A DNA stretch of 64,000 nt from Perognathus longimembris pacificus (Eukaryota; Chordata; Mammalia; Rodentia; Heteromyidae), in the NCBI RefSeq assembly GCF_023159225.1, contig NC_063163.1, positions 103,943,885 through 104,007,884 on the forward strand, read 5' to 3'. The notes under the pieces were generated by a model, which saw nothing but the letters and a program-made list of their open reading frames with translations, did not search any database and was not told the origin of the DNA. Made by a program: the position numbers and the translations under genes. Shown one piece after another: positions 42,084 through 52,689 of the stretch (position 1 is its first letter; each line of letters opens with the position of its first letter).

Positions 42084-42896
42084 TTAGATCATCAGAGGGG
42101 TGATTGAGTTTTCATCTAATTTAATATATGAGGACACCAGGTTTGGTAGCAAATTAACCACATACAAACTGTCAGAAAACAGGTTCATCGGCTGTTTGAC
42201 ATAGGTCAGTGCCAGGGCGACTGCATACAGTTCCTTAAACTGCGCAGATCCAGTAACTACCTCAAAGTAATGGGTGTTTCCTTTCCTGTTGGCAGGAGGG
42301 GAGGCGGAGTGTACCACCACAGCAGACCCTGCTCTTCCCCCATCTGTAAAAACATTGGCAGCCTTGACAAGAGGCCTGGTAGAGAAAAGTACAGGATGGG
42401 TCCATTGTATCCTGGAAAATGAGGTCACCCACCTCGAGGTGCCACAGTAGCAATCTAACTTTCCCATAAAACCCTCCAGGGCACTGGACACCCGTGCATT
42501 ATTCCTTCTGACCCACTCAAAATCTGACAGCCAGTAGGGAATGGTTAGCACATCAGGATCTCGCCCATAATGTCTCAGGGAAGTATCACTGCCCTTGATT
42601 ACCAAGTCAGCTAGCTGGTCTAGCTGGGAATAAACCCTGGGAGCTCCTCCCACTGATGCGTGCACCATTGAAGAGGCTCGCCTGACTGGGTAATAGCGGC
42701 TGAGGAAAGCTTAGACCTGGGGAGGATCCAAAGGCAAAGTGGACACTCAGGCTTGTAGCGGGCCAACTGTGCCATATTTAGGGCCATTTGGATTTTCTGG
42801 AAAGCTGTTTGAAGTGATGGAGTTATTGTAATAACATCAGTGGGCGCTTTGCCCTTCAAAGAGTCATGGAGGGGAAGCAGCTCCTCTGTAGGCAGG
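42084..42896 (-). pseudogene. Provirus RT connection and RNase H remnant
   Basis: The frame 42084-42668 (194 codons) holds an RNase H domain with the acidic catalytic set visible: Asp109 (VFTDGG), Glu146 (QFKELYA) and Asp166 (LFSDSLY). Upstream minus-strand sequence to 42896 is the RT thumb/connection and matches directly onto the RT half beyond the L1, interrupted exactly at the L1 duplication. One in-frame break separates the connection frame from the RNase H frame. RNase H in the family degrades the RNA of the RNA-DNA hybrid; here the polyprotein is broken. Confidence 0.88.
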
Positions 42897-42911
42897 TGAA
42901 GCCAGGGTCTT
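42897..42911. repeat. L1 target-site duplication, left copy
   Basis: TGAAGCCAGGGTCTT, perfect match to 45576-45590. It lies within the proviral RT coding sequence. Confidence 0.97.
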
Positions 42912-45575
42912 TTTTTTTTCTTCATAAACACAACAAATATTTTATTTATCATTTCTTTTTTTTTCAAATTTTATTATCAAACTGATTTACAGAGAGGTTA
43001 CAGTTTCATACATTAGGCATTGGATACATTTCTTGTACTGTTTGTTACCTTGTCCCTCATACCCCCTCCCTCCTCCCCCTTTCCCTTTCCCCCCATGAGG
43101 TGTTCAGTTCACTTACACCAAACAGTTTTGCAAGTAATGCTTTTGTAGTTGTTTGTCTTTTTTTACCCTGTGTCTCTCAATTTTGGTATTCCCTTTCAAT
43201 TTCCTACTTCTAATACCAGTATACACGGTTTCCAATATACTCAGATAAGATTACAGAGATAGTGTAGGTACAACCACAGGAAGGTGATACAAGAACATCA
43301 TCAATAATAGAAGCTACAGATACACATGGGACGTTGAAAGTAGTTACAACTGTGATATAACAATCGTTTCCATAACATGGAGTTCATTTCACTTAGCATC
43401 ATCTTATGTGTTCATAAGGGTATAGCTATTGGGCTCTTGTGATCCTCTGCTATGACTTACCTAAACCTGTACTAATTATTCCCAATAAGGGAGAACATAG
43501 AGTCAATGTTTATTTGGGTCTGGCTCACTTCACTTAGTACAATTTTTTCCAAGTCCTTTCATTTCCTTACAAATGGGGCTATGTCATTCTTTCTGATAGA
43601 GGCATAAAATTCCATTGTGTATATGTACCACATTTTCCTGATCCATTCGTCTACTGAGGGGCATCTGGTTCCAGATTCTAGCTATGACAAATTGTGCTGC
43701 GATGAACATTGTTGTGCTGGTGGCTTTACTGTGATTATGTTTGTGGTCTTTTGGATAGATACCCAAAAGTGGGGCTGCTGGGTCATAGGGGAATTCTATA
43801 TTGAGCCTTCTGAGGAATCTCCATACTGCTTGCCAGAGTGGCTGAACCAGTTTACATTCCCACCAACAATGAAGTAGGGTTCCTTTTTGGCCACATCCCC
43901 TCCAACAACTGTTATTGATAGTTTTCTTGATATATGACATTCTTACTGGGGTGAGATGGAATCTCAATGTTGTTTTGATTTGCATTTCTTTTATGGCCAG
44001 TGATGTAGAACACTTTTTCATATTTCTCTTGGCCATTCTCATTTCCTCATCAGAGAAGTCTCTTTGTAAGTCTTTAGCCCACTTGATGAGGGGGCTATTG
44101 GTTCTTTGCGGTTTTGTTTTGGAGGAAGGTAATTTTTTTAGTTCTGCATATATTTTAGATATGAGGCCTTTGTCCGTTGAATGGCCGGTAAAGATCTTCT
44201 CCCAGTCTGTGGGCTTTCTGTTTACCTTGTGAGCTATGTCCTTTGCCGTGCAGAAGCTCTGCAGTTTGATGCAGTCCCATTTGTCCAATGTTTCTTTGAT
44301 TTGTAGCCTTTCTGGATCTTTGTTAAGGAAGTTCTGTTCTACGCCAAGGAGCCCAAGTGTTTCTCCTACTCCTTCCTTTAGTGTTTTCAGGGTGTCTGTT
44401 TTGATTTCGAGGTCTTTAATCCATTTGGAATTGATTTTGGTGCAGGGTGATATATAAGGATCTAGTTTTAGTTTGTTGCATGTGTTGAGCTAGTTTTGCC
44501 AGCACCATTTGTTAAAGAGGCTATCTTTCTTCCAAACTATTGTTTTAGCTCCTTTATCAAAGATTAAGTAGGCATAGTTCTGTGGGTTCATTTCTGGGTC
44601 TTCAATTCTGTTCCATTGGTCTTCAGGCCTGTTCCGGTGCCAATACCAAGCTGTTTTTATTACTATAGCTTTATAATACAGCTTAGCTTAAAGTTGGGTA
44701 TTGTAATTCCTCCAGCACTGTTCTTTCTGCTTAGGAGTGTTTTTGCTATTCTAGGTCTTTCATTGTTCCATATGAATTTCTGGATTGCTTCCTCTATTTC
44801 ATTAAAGAATGGTGTTGGGATATTAATGGGTATTGCATTGAATTTGTAGATAGCCTTTTGCAATATTGCCATTTTGATTATATTAATCCTCCCAATCCAG
44901 TAGCATGGGAGGTTTTTCCATTTCCTTAGTTCTGACTTAATTTCGTTTTTCAAGCTTTTATAGTTCTCATCAAAGAGGTCTTTCACTTCTTTGGTTAAGG
45001 TTATTCCTAGGTATTTTATGTTTTGGGGGCCTATTGCAAAAGGAGTTGCTTTCCTGATTTCAGCCTCGGTCTTTGGGTCATTAGCATAGAGAAAGGCCAT
45101 TGATTTTTGAGGGTTTATTTTATATCCTGCAACTTTGCCAAAGTTTTGGATCAGCCCTAGTAGCTTGGTGGTAGAGTCTATGGGATTTTTAGGTATAGTA
45201 TCATGTCATCTGTGAAGAGAGAAAGTTTAACTTTATCTTTTCCTATTTGGATCCCCTTTATGTTTTCTTCTTGCCTAATTGCTCTGGCTAGGAATTCTAG
45301 TACTATGTTGAAGAGCAGGGAAGAGAGTGGACATCCCTGGCTTGTTCCTGATTTTAAAGGGAATGGCTTTAGTTTTTCACCATTTAGAGTTATGCTTGCT
45401 GTTGGTTTGTCATAAACTGCCTTGATTATATTCAGGAATGTTCCCTGGAATCCCAGTTTTTCCAGGGCTTTTAGCATAAATGGGTGTTGGACTTTATCGA
45501 ATGCTTTTTCTGCATCCAGAGGTAAAACCATGTGGTTCTTTACCTTGCTCCGGTTGATGTGGTGGCTTACATTAA
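42912..45575 (-). mobile_element. L1, 5'-truncated, inserted in provirus RT
   Basis: 2.66-kb minus-strand L1. From its 3' end: terminal A-run, about 35 bases of non-L1 sequence with an AATAAA signal, the L1's own A-run, 3' UTR, ORF2 C-terminal region (frames 43584-44288 and 44663-45100) and part of the RT domain (45178-45531, with [22 protein letters not shown] and FTDDMILY). The usual FADD box reads FTDD. Several stops and frame breaks make it inactive. Perfect 15-bp duplication on both sides. It is the youngest event in this cluster. Confidence 0.95.
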
Positions 45576-45590
45576 TGAAGCCAGGGTCTT
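45576..45590. repeat. L1 target-site duplication, right copy
   Basis: TGAAGCCAGGGTCTT, identical to 42897-42911. Confidence 0.97.
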
Positions 45591-46215
45591 AACCAGTTAA
45601 TTTCACCCAACAGTCTTTGCATCTCCACCAGCGTATAAGATGACTTGAAGGATAACTGCTGTTTAAGGGGGCACACAGAGTCTAGTTTAAGTTCTTCCCC
45701 CAAGATCTTAAAGGGGTATACTTTCTGAATCTTGTCACTGGCTATAAGCAGTCCTCCTCTTTGTAGGAGTGTTTGTAGCTTGCTATAGGCAGAGTCCAGC
45801 ACTTGTGCATCTGCTGCCCCAATAATGATGTCATCCATATAGACATATAAAATAATATGACTGGTTGTGAAGAGGTTGAAGAACTTGTGACACATAATGT
45901 TGGCAGAAGGCAGGACTATTAACCATGCCCTGAGGTAAGACTACCCACTCATACCTCTGGTCTGGCCCCTGGTAGTTAACCAAGGGCACGGAGAAAGCAA
46001 ACTTTTCATAGTCTTGGGGGTCAAGGGGAATGGAAAAGAAACAATCCTTGATGTCAATTATAATGACATTTCGATCCCGAGGAATGGAGGGAATCCATGG
46101 CAGCCCCCGTAAAGGGGTGCCGGCAGGGATTATCTGCTCATTAATTTTTCTTAGGTCCTGTACCATCCTCCATTTACCTGAGGCCTTTTCCTTGTTCTCT
46201 CTGCCTGTAAGCTAT
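45591..46215 (-). pseudogene. Provirus reverse transcriptase, N-terminal half
   Basis: Two overlapping minus-strand frames. Frame 45831-46166 carries the palm opening ([11 protein letters not shown] read from upstream of its first Met), the aspartate block [12 protein letters not shown] and [14 protein letters not shown]. Frame 45572-45895 carries the catalytic YMDD box ([10 protein letters not shown]). The switch between them is a frameshift just before YMDD. The fingers region before KWRMVQDL, and all of protease, are missing. Sequence style ([13 protein letters not shown]) is that of class II/betaretroviral enzymes, by family knowledge. Confidence 0.9.
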
Positions 46216-47074
46216 AGTTTAACACAGAGAGAAAACGCTGCAGGAAAGCCTGCAGGGCCCCAGTGGGGGGTGGGCTGCAGGCAGACTGTTAACCCCACCC
46301 AGCTGCGCAAAGTCACCAGAGGTCTGCCAGTCTCTGAGTCCCCGCCCAGTCTCTAGGAATTTAGCACGCCCACCAGCAAGGGTGGGGGCAGGAAGAAGAT
46401 CATCCCGACTTAGCAAGCACTGATAACAAAAATCTAAGATCCTGTCTCTTTTTCCAACAGCCACACAGTCCAATCCAGTAGGTTTGGGGCTGGCTTTGGG
46501 GGTGGAGAGAGCATACAAACCTCCGCGCTCCGGGACGCTGCCGCGCTCAGCGCTGCCCACAGCTGCTGGCCCCGTGTATAGCCAGCCCCAAAATTCTTGC
46601 TCCAGGCTGCTCAGCGCTGCCGCCACCACCGGCACCACCGGTGCACTTGGTGGCCACAGAAGTGGAAACCCCCAAGCCCGCCATGTCCCAAACATGGCCG
46701 GGCAGCGACCTCCTGTGGTGCCCACCACCTTCTTGGGCCCCGCATCCCCAGAGCCCAGCACGCGGTGCATGCAGCCACTCGCAAGTCAGGACTTTAAAAG
46801 TCCCCGGTCGGGGGAGCCCCAGACCAGACTGCTGCCGCCCCACCTGGCGCCAGGAGACACACAAAGCTGCACGCCGCCCAGGGCTTGCGTTCGTGCCCAT
46901 CCCTGCATTTTGGAGGATGAACCTCAGTATTTTAAGAGGCCAATTATTCCACCTGTTCTGACTCTGTCCCATCTTCTTTGCTGACCTGATGAGAGAACCA
47001 CGTGTCCTGGAGACTCTGCTCCAATTCCCTTATGGCTTGCCAGTAGCTGCTGGACTCGCTCCCTCGGGCTCTGG
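46216..47074 (-). other. Provirus leader and CpG-rich segment of unclear origin
   Basis: From the primer site toward RT: about 100 bases of leader, then an ATG frame starting at 46972 (MGQSQNRWNN...) at the place where gag normally begins. From about 46900 down to 46500 the DNA becomes GC- and CpG-rich (CTGCCGCGCTCAGCGCTGCC) and encodes Gly/Ala/Pro-rich frames on both strands (46219-46770, 46547-46972 minus) with no capsid, nucleocapsid zinc knuckle or protease motif that I can see. It joins RT at about 46216-46230. It may be deleted gag remnant or captured foreign sequence. Confidence 0.5.
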
Positions 47075-47092
47075 GCCCCACGTTGGACGCCA
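47075..47092 (-). promoter_or_regulatory. Primer-binding site, tRNA-Lys type
   Basis: The minus strand reads TGGCGTCCAACGTGGGGC two bases after the 5' LTR. This differs by one base (C to T at position 6) from the complement of the 3' end of tRNA-Lys(1,2), the primer of many betaretrovirus-like elements. Confidence 0.92.
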
Positions 47093-47094
47093 AT

Positions 47095-47676
47095 TACCGA
47101 GCTAGATTTACCTACCCTGGTGCGGGGTTGCTAAGCTTACTCCCTTATCAGTGCTCCCCTTTTCACCCTCTCCCCGGGCGCCTGACCTGTGGGCGGCCAA
47201 GGTGGAGTGAAGGGATACAGGCTAGCCTAAAGTGCACACGGCTGAACGAGATCCCCTTTTCCTCCCTCCTTAACCACCAAGGGAGTCAGGTGCAGACGGA
47301 TCTCAGAGACGCTTCGGAGAGCAATTCGGTTTATTCAGGAGGGGCTCACAGTAATACAGGATGATGACAAGGATTGAGCATGAGCTGGCGATAGGCTGGC
47401 GAGCTTGTCCTTCCAAGAGCAGCTCCCAAGGACCTCCCCCATGGGCTAACGTCACTTCCCATAGTACCGCCCTCTGGACAAAGCCCGGGAAAAGGGAGCA
47501 CATGTGCTCGCTGGCGCAAGGTAGGGGATGGTCTCAAAGCTATCCCTTCTGGTTCCAGACCCAGAAGGAGATAGGTGTGGCTCACTTCCACACTGCCCCA
47601 AGGCTGGGGGAAGGGCGGCGTCTCAGGAGCGCTCTCATCGCCCTTCCCCCCTTAAGGCCAAAATGAATCCCCTACA
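47095..47676 (-). repeat. Provirus 5' LTR
   Basis: 582 bp, poly(A) signal complement TTTATT at 47330-47335. Contains 39 bp (about 47595-47633) absent from the 3' LTR. The inner terminus reads TA instead of TG on the plus strand, a point change. Confidence 0.94.
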
Positions 47677-47845
47677 AAAAACAACCCAGGGAGACAAACC
47701 TGAGTGACTTTTATCTCTTCACCTGTGAAAAGCCAGAAGTGGCACTGTGGCTCAAATGGTAGAATGCTAGCCTAGAATGGAAAAAGCCAACTGAGAAGAT
47801 GGAGGCCTTTAATCTAAGCATCAATACTGGCACAGAAAAAAAGGA
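47677..47845 (+). mobile_element. Composite SINE, piece 3 of 3
   Basis: AAAAACAACCCAGGGAGAC continues the SINE interrupted at 39524, then AAGCCAGAAGTGGCACTGTG and GCTCAAATGGTAGAATGC, an A-rich tail and (GGAAGAAAG). This is the right monomer. Confidence 0.88.
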
Positions 47846-47994
47846 AGAAAGTGAAAAGACTCCTGATATTTCAATAGTTCATATTCCTGGTTCTCTCATA
47901 CTCTCTTAAATCTTGAAGCTAGGATTGCAAATATAAACAATAAAAGAACCTATCCCTTGTGGAAAATTCACTATCACTCTGTCAAAGATGCTTA

Positions 47995-48235
47995 AAATAT
48001 AAGTTATATATATGTACATATATATTTGAACACACACATATAGTTATGTATGTTTATACGTGTACATATATGTATAGCTATGTAGATGTGTGTATAAATA
48101 TAAATACATGTTTGTCTATATCTACCTTACAAGATATTTAGATATCTATTATAAAATATATAGATATACATATAAATATCTATATATGAGATATATAGAT
48201 ATTTTCTATATAGATCTGTAGGTATAGATATAGAT
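47995..48235. repeat. TATA/GATA-rich tract
   Basis: Alternating TATATA, GTATGT and AGATATAGAT units. Confidence 0.9.
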
Positions 48236-48236
48236 A

Positions 48237-48436
48237 TTGGTGCTAGAGCTTGAACGCAGAGCCTGGGTGCTGTCCCTGAGCTTTTTTGCTCAAGGCTAGC
48301 AAGGGTGTTTAATTGGAGATAAGAGTCTCATGGGCTATTTTGCCCATGCAAAGGACTGGTTTGGATCCTTGATCATCAGATCTAGGCTTCCTAAATAGCT
48401 AGAATTACAGGCATGAGCCACCAATACCCAGCTGAA
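48237..48436 (-). mobile_element. B1-like/Geo composite SINE
   Basis: GGTGCTAGAGCTTGAACGCA, TTTTGCTCAAGGCTAGCA with about 35 bases deleted after it, TTTAATTGGAGATAAGAGTC and GGCATGAGCCACCAATACCC. Confidence 0.88.
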
Positions 48437-50125
48437 CTATATGTTTTAATCACTGAAATATAAGGCGGTACATGTTGAGTGGCAATGGGATTGTACAAGC
48501 GAATGTACTTCTGGATCAGAAGGAAAAGTGACCATCCTAGATAATCACTTCACATTACATAGATTGCCATGGTAATGTGGAAAGCCCAGCCCATCTCCCA
48601 CGTGACTCAGACAGCTCCACAGGACCTACACCAATTTCCATCTCAGGCACAAAAGACCAGGCAAAGTGGTTATTGAAAACTCTAAGTGTTCTACTCTCAA
48701 AGGATATAGAATGTTGACTCAGCCTCCCATGAGTGCACCCACTCTTCCTAGCCCCATTATTTGGGGATGGATGGAAACAAGAGTTCCTCCCAAGGGCCCT
48801 AGGAAGAAAAGGCTCCCTCAGGCTGTGCTCAGATGGGAACACCAGCCAGCAGAGGGAAAGGGCATAGCTTTGATCTAACTAAGCATATAGCCAGAATAGA
48901 AATCTTAGTACCTCCCTGGGTTTAAGGAAACATGAGCCTTTTAATCATCATTTCAGTGATGCAGTGTAGAGAAAGATATTTACCTGGAGTCCACACAAAA
49001 TAAACTAGAAAGTTGCAGCAAGTACTACTTGTAAAGACCCAATTCCCTGGGTAGATTCAAAGGTAGCACCTTGCCTTGCCACTCCATAATGAACTCCTGT
49101 GACACTTGCCACAGAGGGTGGGCACTACAAGCCTGGGGGACAGTGTGCACAGGCAGGAAAAGAGGAAGATAATTCATTCTGGGAGACCACAACTCTTGCT
49201 GCTTATGTTTGGGCAATAGATTACTTGGTATAATAATCGAATTGAAGGTGCTGGAGTGACACATAGCGAGAGTTTCCTCTTCTTTTTTGGAGTGGTGGGG
49301 GGTGGGCAAAGCAATGTCCTCTTGCTCAGAGGCAGAGGAAATTGTCCTAATGAGGGAGAATGGGTTCCTCCTGCCCCATGCAGCTCATTCCACCTACCCA
49401 CAATGGGGTGGATTATCTTGGCCGCCGTACTTAGTGGACCTTGGATCTGCTTTGTAGGATGAGGTCTAGCATCTATGAGCCTTATTTTCTTGCTTGGTCT
49501 TCCTGTGTATTTCAGAGAGAAAGGGTGGTTTGGGAGCTGGGAGGGACTTCAGAGGCCATCCTGTTCATTTTTAGGTTACTTGAGTAATTTGCCAAGTTCA
49601 AAGGGTTGTCAAGCTTTCCAATCTTACTGAGACTTCTCAAAAATTCCAGCTTAGGGGTAGGACAGCAATTCTGATGAGGAACCCCATCAGCTGTGCAGTG
49701 CTCAGGAAACTAACAGGTGGGATGGAGAAGGCTCAGGAGAGGCAGTAATGGGAGGGAAGGAGCACACTCAGGCTCAGTTGTGGGAAAACTGTTGATGACA
49801 AGCCCAAGCGTAAGGAAATGCTAAGTCACTCAGAAAATCATGAGCCATTCTGGATGCAGGCAAAATCAAGGGGATGGAAAGGAAATGACTGGTTTGACTT
49901 CGATGACTTCATTTAGATCTTTAACTGTTTTACTGGCTACAACACAGGAAGCAAGGTGGTAGACTTCTAGCTTGCCTTCATCATAGTGACACTTCTGTGT
50001 ATTCCCCCATGTTTCAGACCAGGGAAGATCTCAGAATGTGTACAGCTCTTGCAGCCATACAAAGGGTGCTTAACAAAGGATTTGAGATCTTTTTGTTGGG
50101 AAGAATTGCTATTCAACAAACAGAG
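48437..50125. other. Unique DNA, no gene seen
   Basis: No supported exon, repeat or RNA gene. Frames on both strands lack domains. Confidence 0.45.
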
Positions 50126-50129
50126 CTAT

Positions 50130-50285
50130 GTAAACCATGACTACCTGATTAAGATTCTGTCAAAAACCAGAAGGGATTGTCCAAAAGGAAATATACCCTT
50201 TACCTAACTTCTGTAACTGTAACCCCTCTATTCACCGCTATAATAACCTTTTTTTTTAAAAGAAAACAATAAAAAGCAGAAGAGT
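50130..50285 (+). mobile_element. L1 3' terminal fragment
   Basis: Ends CTGTAACTGTAACCCCTCTA, then TTTTTTTTTAAAAGAAAAC and AATAAAAAG, matching the 3' ends of the L1 copies at 12.2, 31.4 and 42.97 kb. The 5' limit is unclear. Confidence 0.55.
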
Positions 50286-50321
50286 TCAGATTTCCATGGT
50301 TTCAATTTTAGTTAACTTTTT

Positions 50322-50541
50322 TGTGTTGGTCCTAGAGCTTGAACTCAGGGGCTACGTGCTGCCCCTGAGCTGTTTTGCTCAAGGTTAGCACTTTACCACT
50401 TGAGCCACAGCTCTACTTCCAGCCTTTAATGTTTAATTGAAGATAAGAGTCTCACAGTCTTTCGTGCGCCATCTGGCTTTGAACTGCAATCCTCAGATCT
50501 TAGCCTCCTGAGTAGCTACGATCCCAGGCACCCAGCTTATG
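50322..50541 (-). mobile_element. B1-like/Geo composite SINE
   Basis: TTGGTCCTAGAGCTTGAACT, CACTTTACCACTTGAGCCAC, GTTTAATTGAAGATAAGAGT, TAGCCTCCTGAGTAGCTACG. Confidence 0.92.
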
Positions 50542-50988
50542 GTCTAAATTTTATTTCTGCTCTTCTACCAACAGCAAGATCTTTTGTAATCCATTTCCTC
50601 CCATAAAGCCTGTGTTCACTTTTCTAGAATCCCAAAGCACATTCTAAATCTTCTAATGATTAGTTTCCCCTTAAGCCCTTTGCCTGAGTGTGATGATGCT
50701 TGCCTGAATCTGCTGACCTGTGCCCTCATACCCAGGGCCTAGCATTGCATTTTAATTGCCTTAAGTGACAAGACTCAGCAAAGATCTGGTTGCAGCAGAA
50801 ATGCAAAGTAGGTGGTTTCAAGGAAGATGAAGATCTACTGACAGATGATGGGCGGTGAGAATTCCTTGGGCAGAGAAGACAGAGGCAAGGTTCGGCATGT
50901 GCTGACAGATGGACCCAGGAAGGAAACAAGGAAACAGAGCAGCATCCTGGGTACAATTGAACTGAACTCCTTTCCTTTCTGTACCTGC

Positions 50989-50990
<2 letters not shown>

Positions 50991-51031
<41 letters not shown>
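50991..51031. repeat. (GT)n microsatellite
   Basis: About 20 GT units with one TTTG interruption. The His/Thr-rich frames on the minus strand are artefacts. Confidence 0.96.
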
Positions 51032-51032
<1 letters not shown>

Positions 51033-51475
51033 ATTTGTGTACGCATACATGCATGGCAGGAGGCCTCCTATAAAAACACTTCTCCATTTCCTTTGCTAAG
51101 TGGTAGAGATAGCTATCAGCTCCTCCAATGGGAGGCTATCTTCCTCATAAAAACCAATCCAGGCCCCTAACATTTGCCTCTCTTTTTTCATTGTGCTCTT
51201 CTTATATTAGCAGCTCTATCTACATGTTGACTGTTGTCCATGCCTTAAATGGCAAGAGGCTGCAGCCCATGAATTCTAACTGATGAGGAAGCTTCAGAGG
51301 AGAGGGCTGTTTCTAGCTCTGCAACTAATAGAAGCTGGAATATGTGAAGAACCAGAGTCAGGAAGAGGAGGGATATTCTAGGAGCCACCAATTTGAGGTG
51401 GTGGGCCTTGATGTTTAGGTGGCCACCAGAGAGGAGCATGTCTCCCTTCCAAGTAGAAGGGAGAACTAGAACTTT

Positions 51476-51583
51476 ACTTCTTTTCTCTCTTCTCTCTTCT
51501 CTCTTCTCTCTTCTCTCTTCTCTTCTCTTCTCTCCTCTCCTCTCTTCTCCTCCTCCCCCCCCTCTCTCTCTCTCTCTTTTTCT
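51476..51583. repeat. (CTCTT)n/(CT)n pyrimidine tract
   Basis: TCTCTTCTCTCTTCTC units, a C8 run and CT units, again directly at the 3' end of a minus-strand SINE. Confidence 0.95.
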
Positions 51584-51718
51584 GTATCATCCTGGGGTTT
51601 GAACTCAGGGCCTAGGTACTGAGTTTAAGCTACTTTTGCTCTTTTGCTCAAGACTAGCACTCTACCACTTGAGCCACAGCTCAAGAAGCTAGGATGAAAG
51701 GCATGAGTCACCAGCAGG
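51584..51718 (-). mobile_element. Geo right monomer with SINE head remnant
   Basis: ATCCTGGGGTTTGAACTCAG, CTTTTGCTCAAGACTAGCAC, CTCTACCACTTGAGCCACAG, then AAGCTAGGATGAAAGGCATG: the middle (about 100 bases) is deleted. Confidence 0.85.
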
Positions 51719-52354
51719 ACTTTATTTCTTAATGATATCTTCAATAAAAGTAGATAGTTGGTGGGCCAATCTGATAGCCATCATCCGGATGGCCAGCATT
51801 CTTGAAGCAAGTTAAGTTCATGGACTTTGCAAGAGGAAAGTCTGTGAGGTCTGAAACTTGTCCCTGATAAGGGATACCCCTACAACAAGCAGCCTTTGCT
51901 CTTCCACCTGTATAATAACCATTGGGGAATGAAAGAGAAACTCTAGATAACAATTTTTTGGACGTGATGAATACCAAGCTCATGGCAAGTGACCCTTGAA
52001 CAGTCAGGTAGTAGAGGTGATGTGAGGATGGGAGGGAGCAAACAGGAGCAGGGGACTAAACGAGTACTTAAGGGCGAGCCAGGCAGCATCCAGATTCCTC
52101 ATATAAGGCTATCCCCAGCTGTGATCTCCGAGGGAGCTCTAGGCACTGGAGCTGTGCTCTGGGATTGCATGATTGTCACTGGCTTTGTGTCTCTGTGGTT
52201 AAAAAAAAAAAAAAAAGAGTGGCATCAGCAACCCTGCCATTTGCCTCAGTGATCTTTTGCACTCTGGAAGCTATGCAAAATGGATCCCTCATTCTTCTTA
52301 CTGCTCAGATTTTTTTCTCCCAGGAGGTAAAGAAAAGCTTAAAAATAACTAGAG
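51719..52354. other. Unique DNA, no gene seen
   Basis: No supported gene. An A17 run lies at 52200. Confidence 0.45.
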
Positions 52355-52356
52355 AG

Positions 52357-52585
52357 CAGGGCGCTAGCGACTCACACCTGTAACTAGCTACTCTGGAGGC
52401 TGAGAACTGTGGATTGCGCTTCAAAGCCAATCCAGACAGTCAAGTTGGTGAGATTCTGATCTCTAATTAATCACCAAAGGCAGAAGTGGAGTGGGGCTCA
52501 ATGTGATAGAATGCTAGTGTTGAGTAAAATAGCTAAGAGACAGCACACAAGCCTTGAGTTCAAGCCCCAGGACCAGCACACACAT
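52357..52585 (+). mobile_element. B1-like/Geo composite SINE
   Basis: GCGCTAGCGACTCACACCTG, GCTACTCTGGAGGCTGAG, CTCTAATTAATCACC, GAGTTCAAGCCCCAGGACC, then (CA) units. Confidence 0.88.
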
Positions 52586-52689
52586 ACATGCATACGCAAA
52601 TTAGAACTTCACAAGGTATATTCTTGGTGTTGATTTATTTCCTTTTAGATAAAATTTGAAACATAACTGGAAAGTGTGTGTGTGTGTTA

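Larger units (their letters stand above)
39525..47676 (-). mobile_element. Betaretrovirus-like provirus, defective, L1-interrupted
   Basis: Full provirus on the minus strand: 5' LTR 47095-47676, primer-binding site 47075-47092, leader, RT, RNase H and integrase remnants, polypurine tract 40069-40091 and 3' LTR 39525-40068. The 6-bp duplication AAAAAC flanks it exactly (39519-39524 and 47677-47682), as expected for a beta/class II element. The reverse transcriptase and the Lys-type primer site also say class II. Almost all gag and protease and any envelope gene are missing; there is no intact reading frame. The length without the L1 insert is about 5.5 kb. The two LTRs differ at roughly 30 of 540 aligned positions by eye, so the insertion is several million years old or more. 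Confidence 0.93.

Noticed and set aside
43584..45531. Host gene encoding a reverse-transcriptase-like protein
   Set aside because: It is L1 ORF2 with stops, poly(A) and a target-site duplication.
46484..46984. 166-residue plus-strand frame in the CpG-rich block
   Set aside because: Antisense to the provirus and without a domain; GC-rich DNA opens frames on both strands.
47361..47666. 101-residue frame and its near copy at 39720-40058
   Set aside because: The two are the same because they are translations of the two LTRs, antisense to the provirus.
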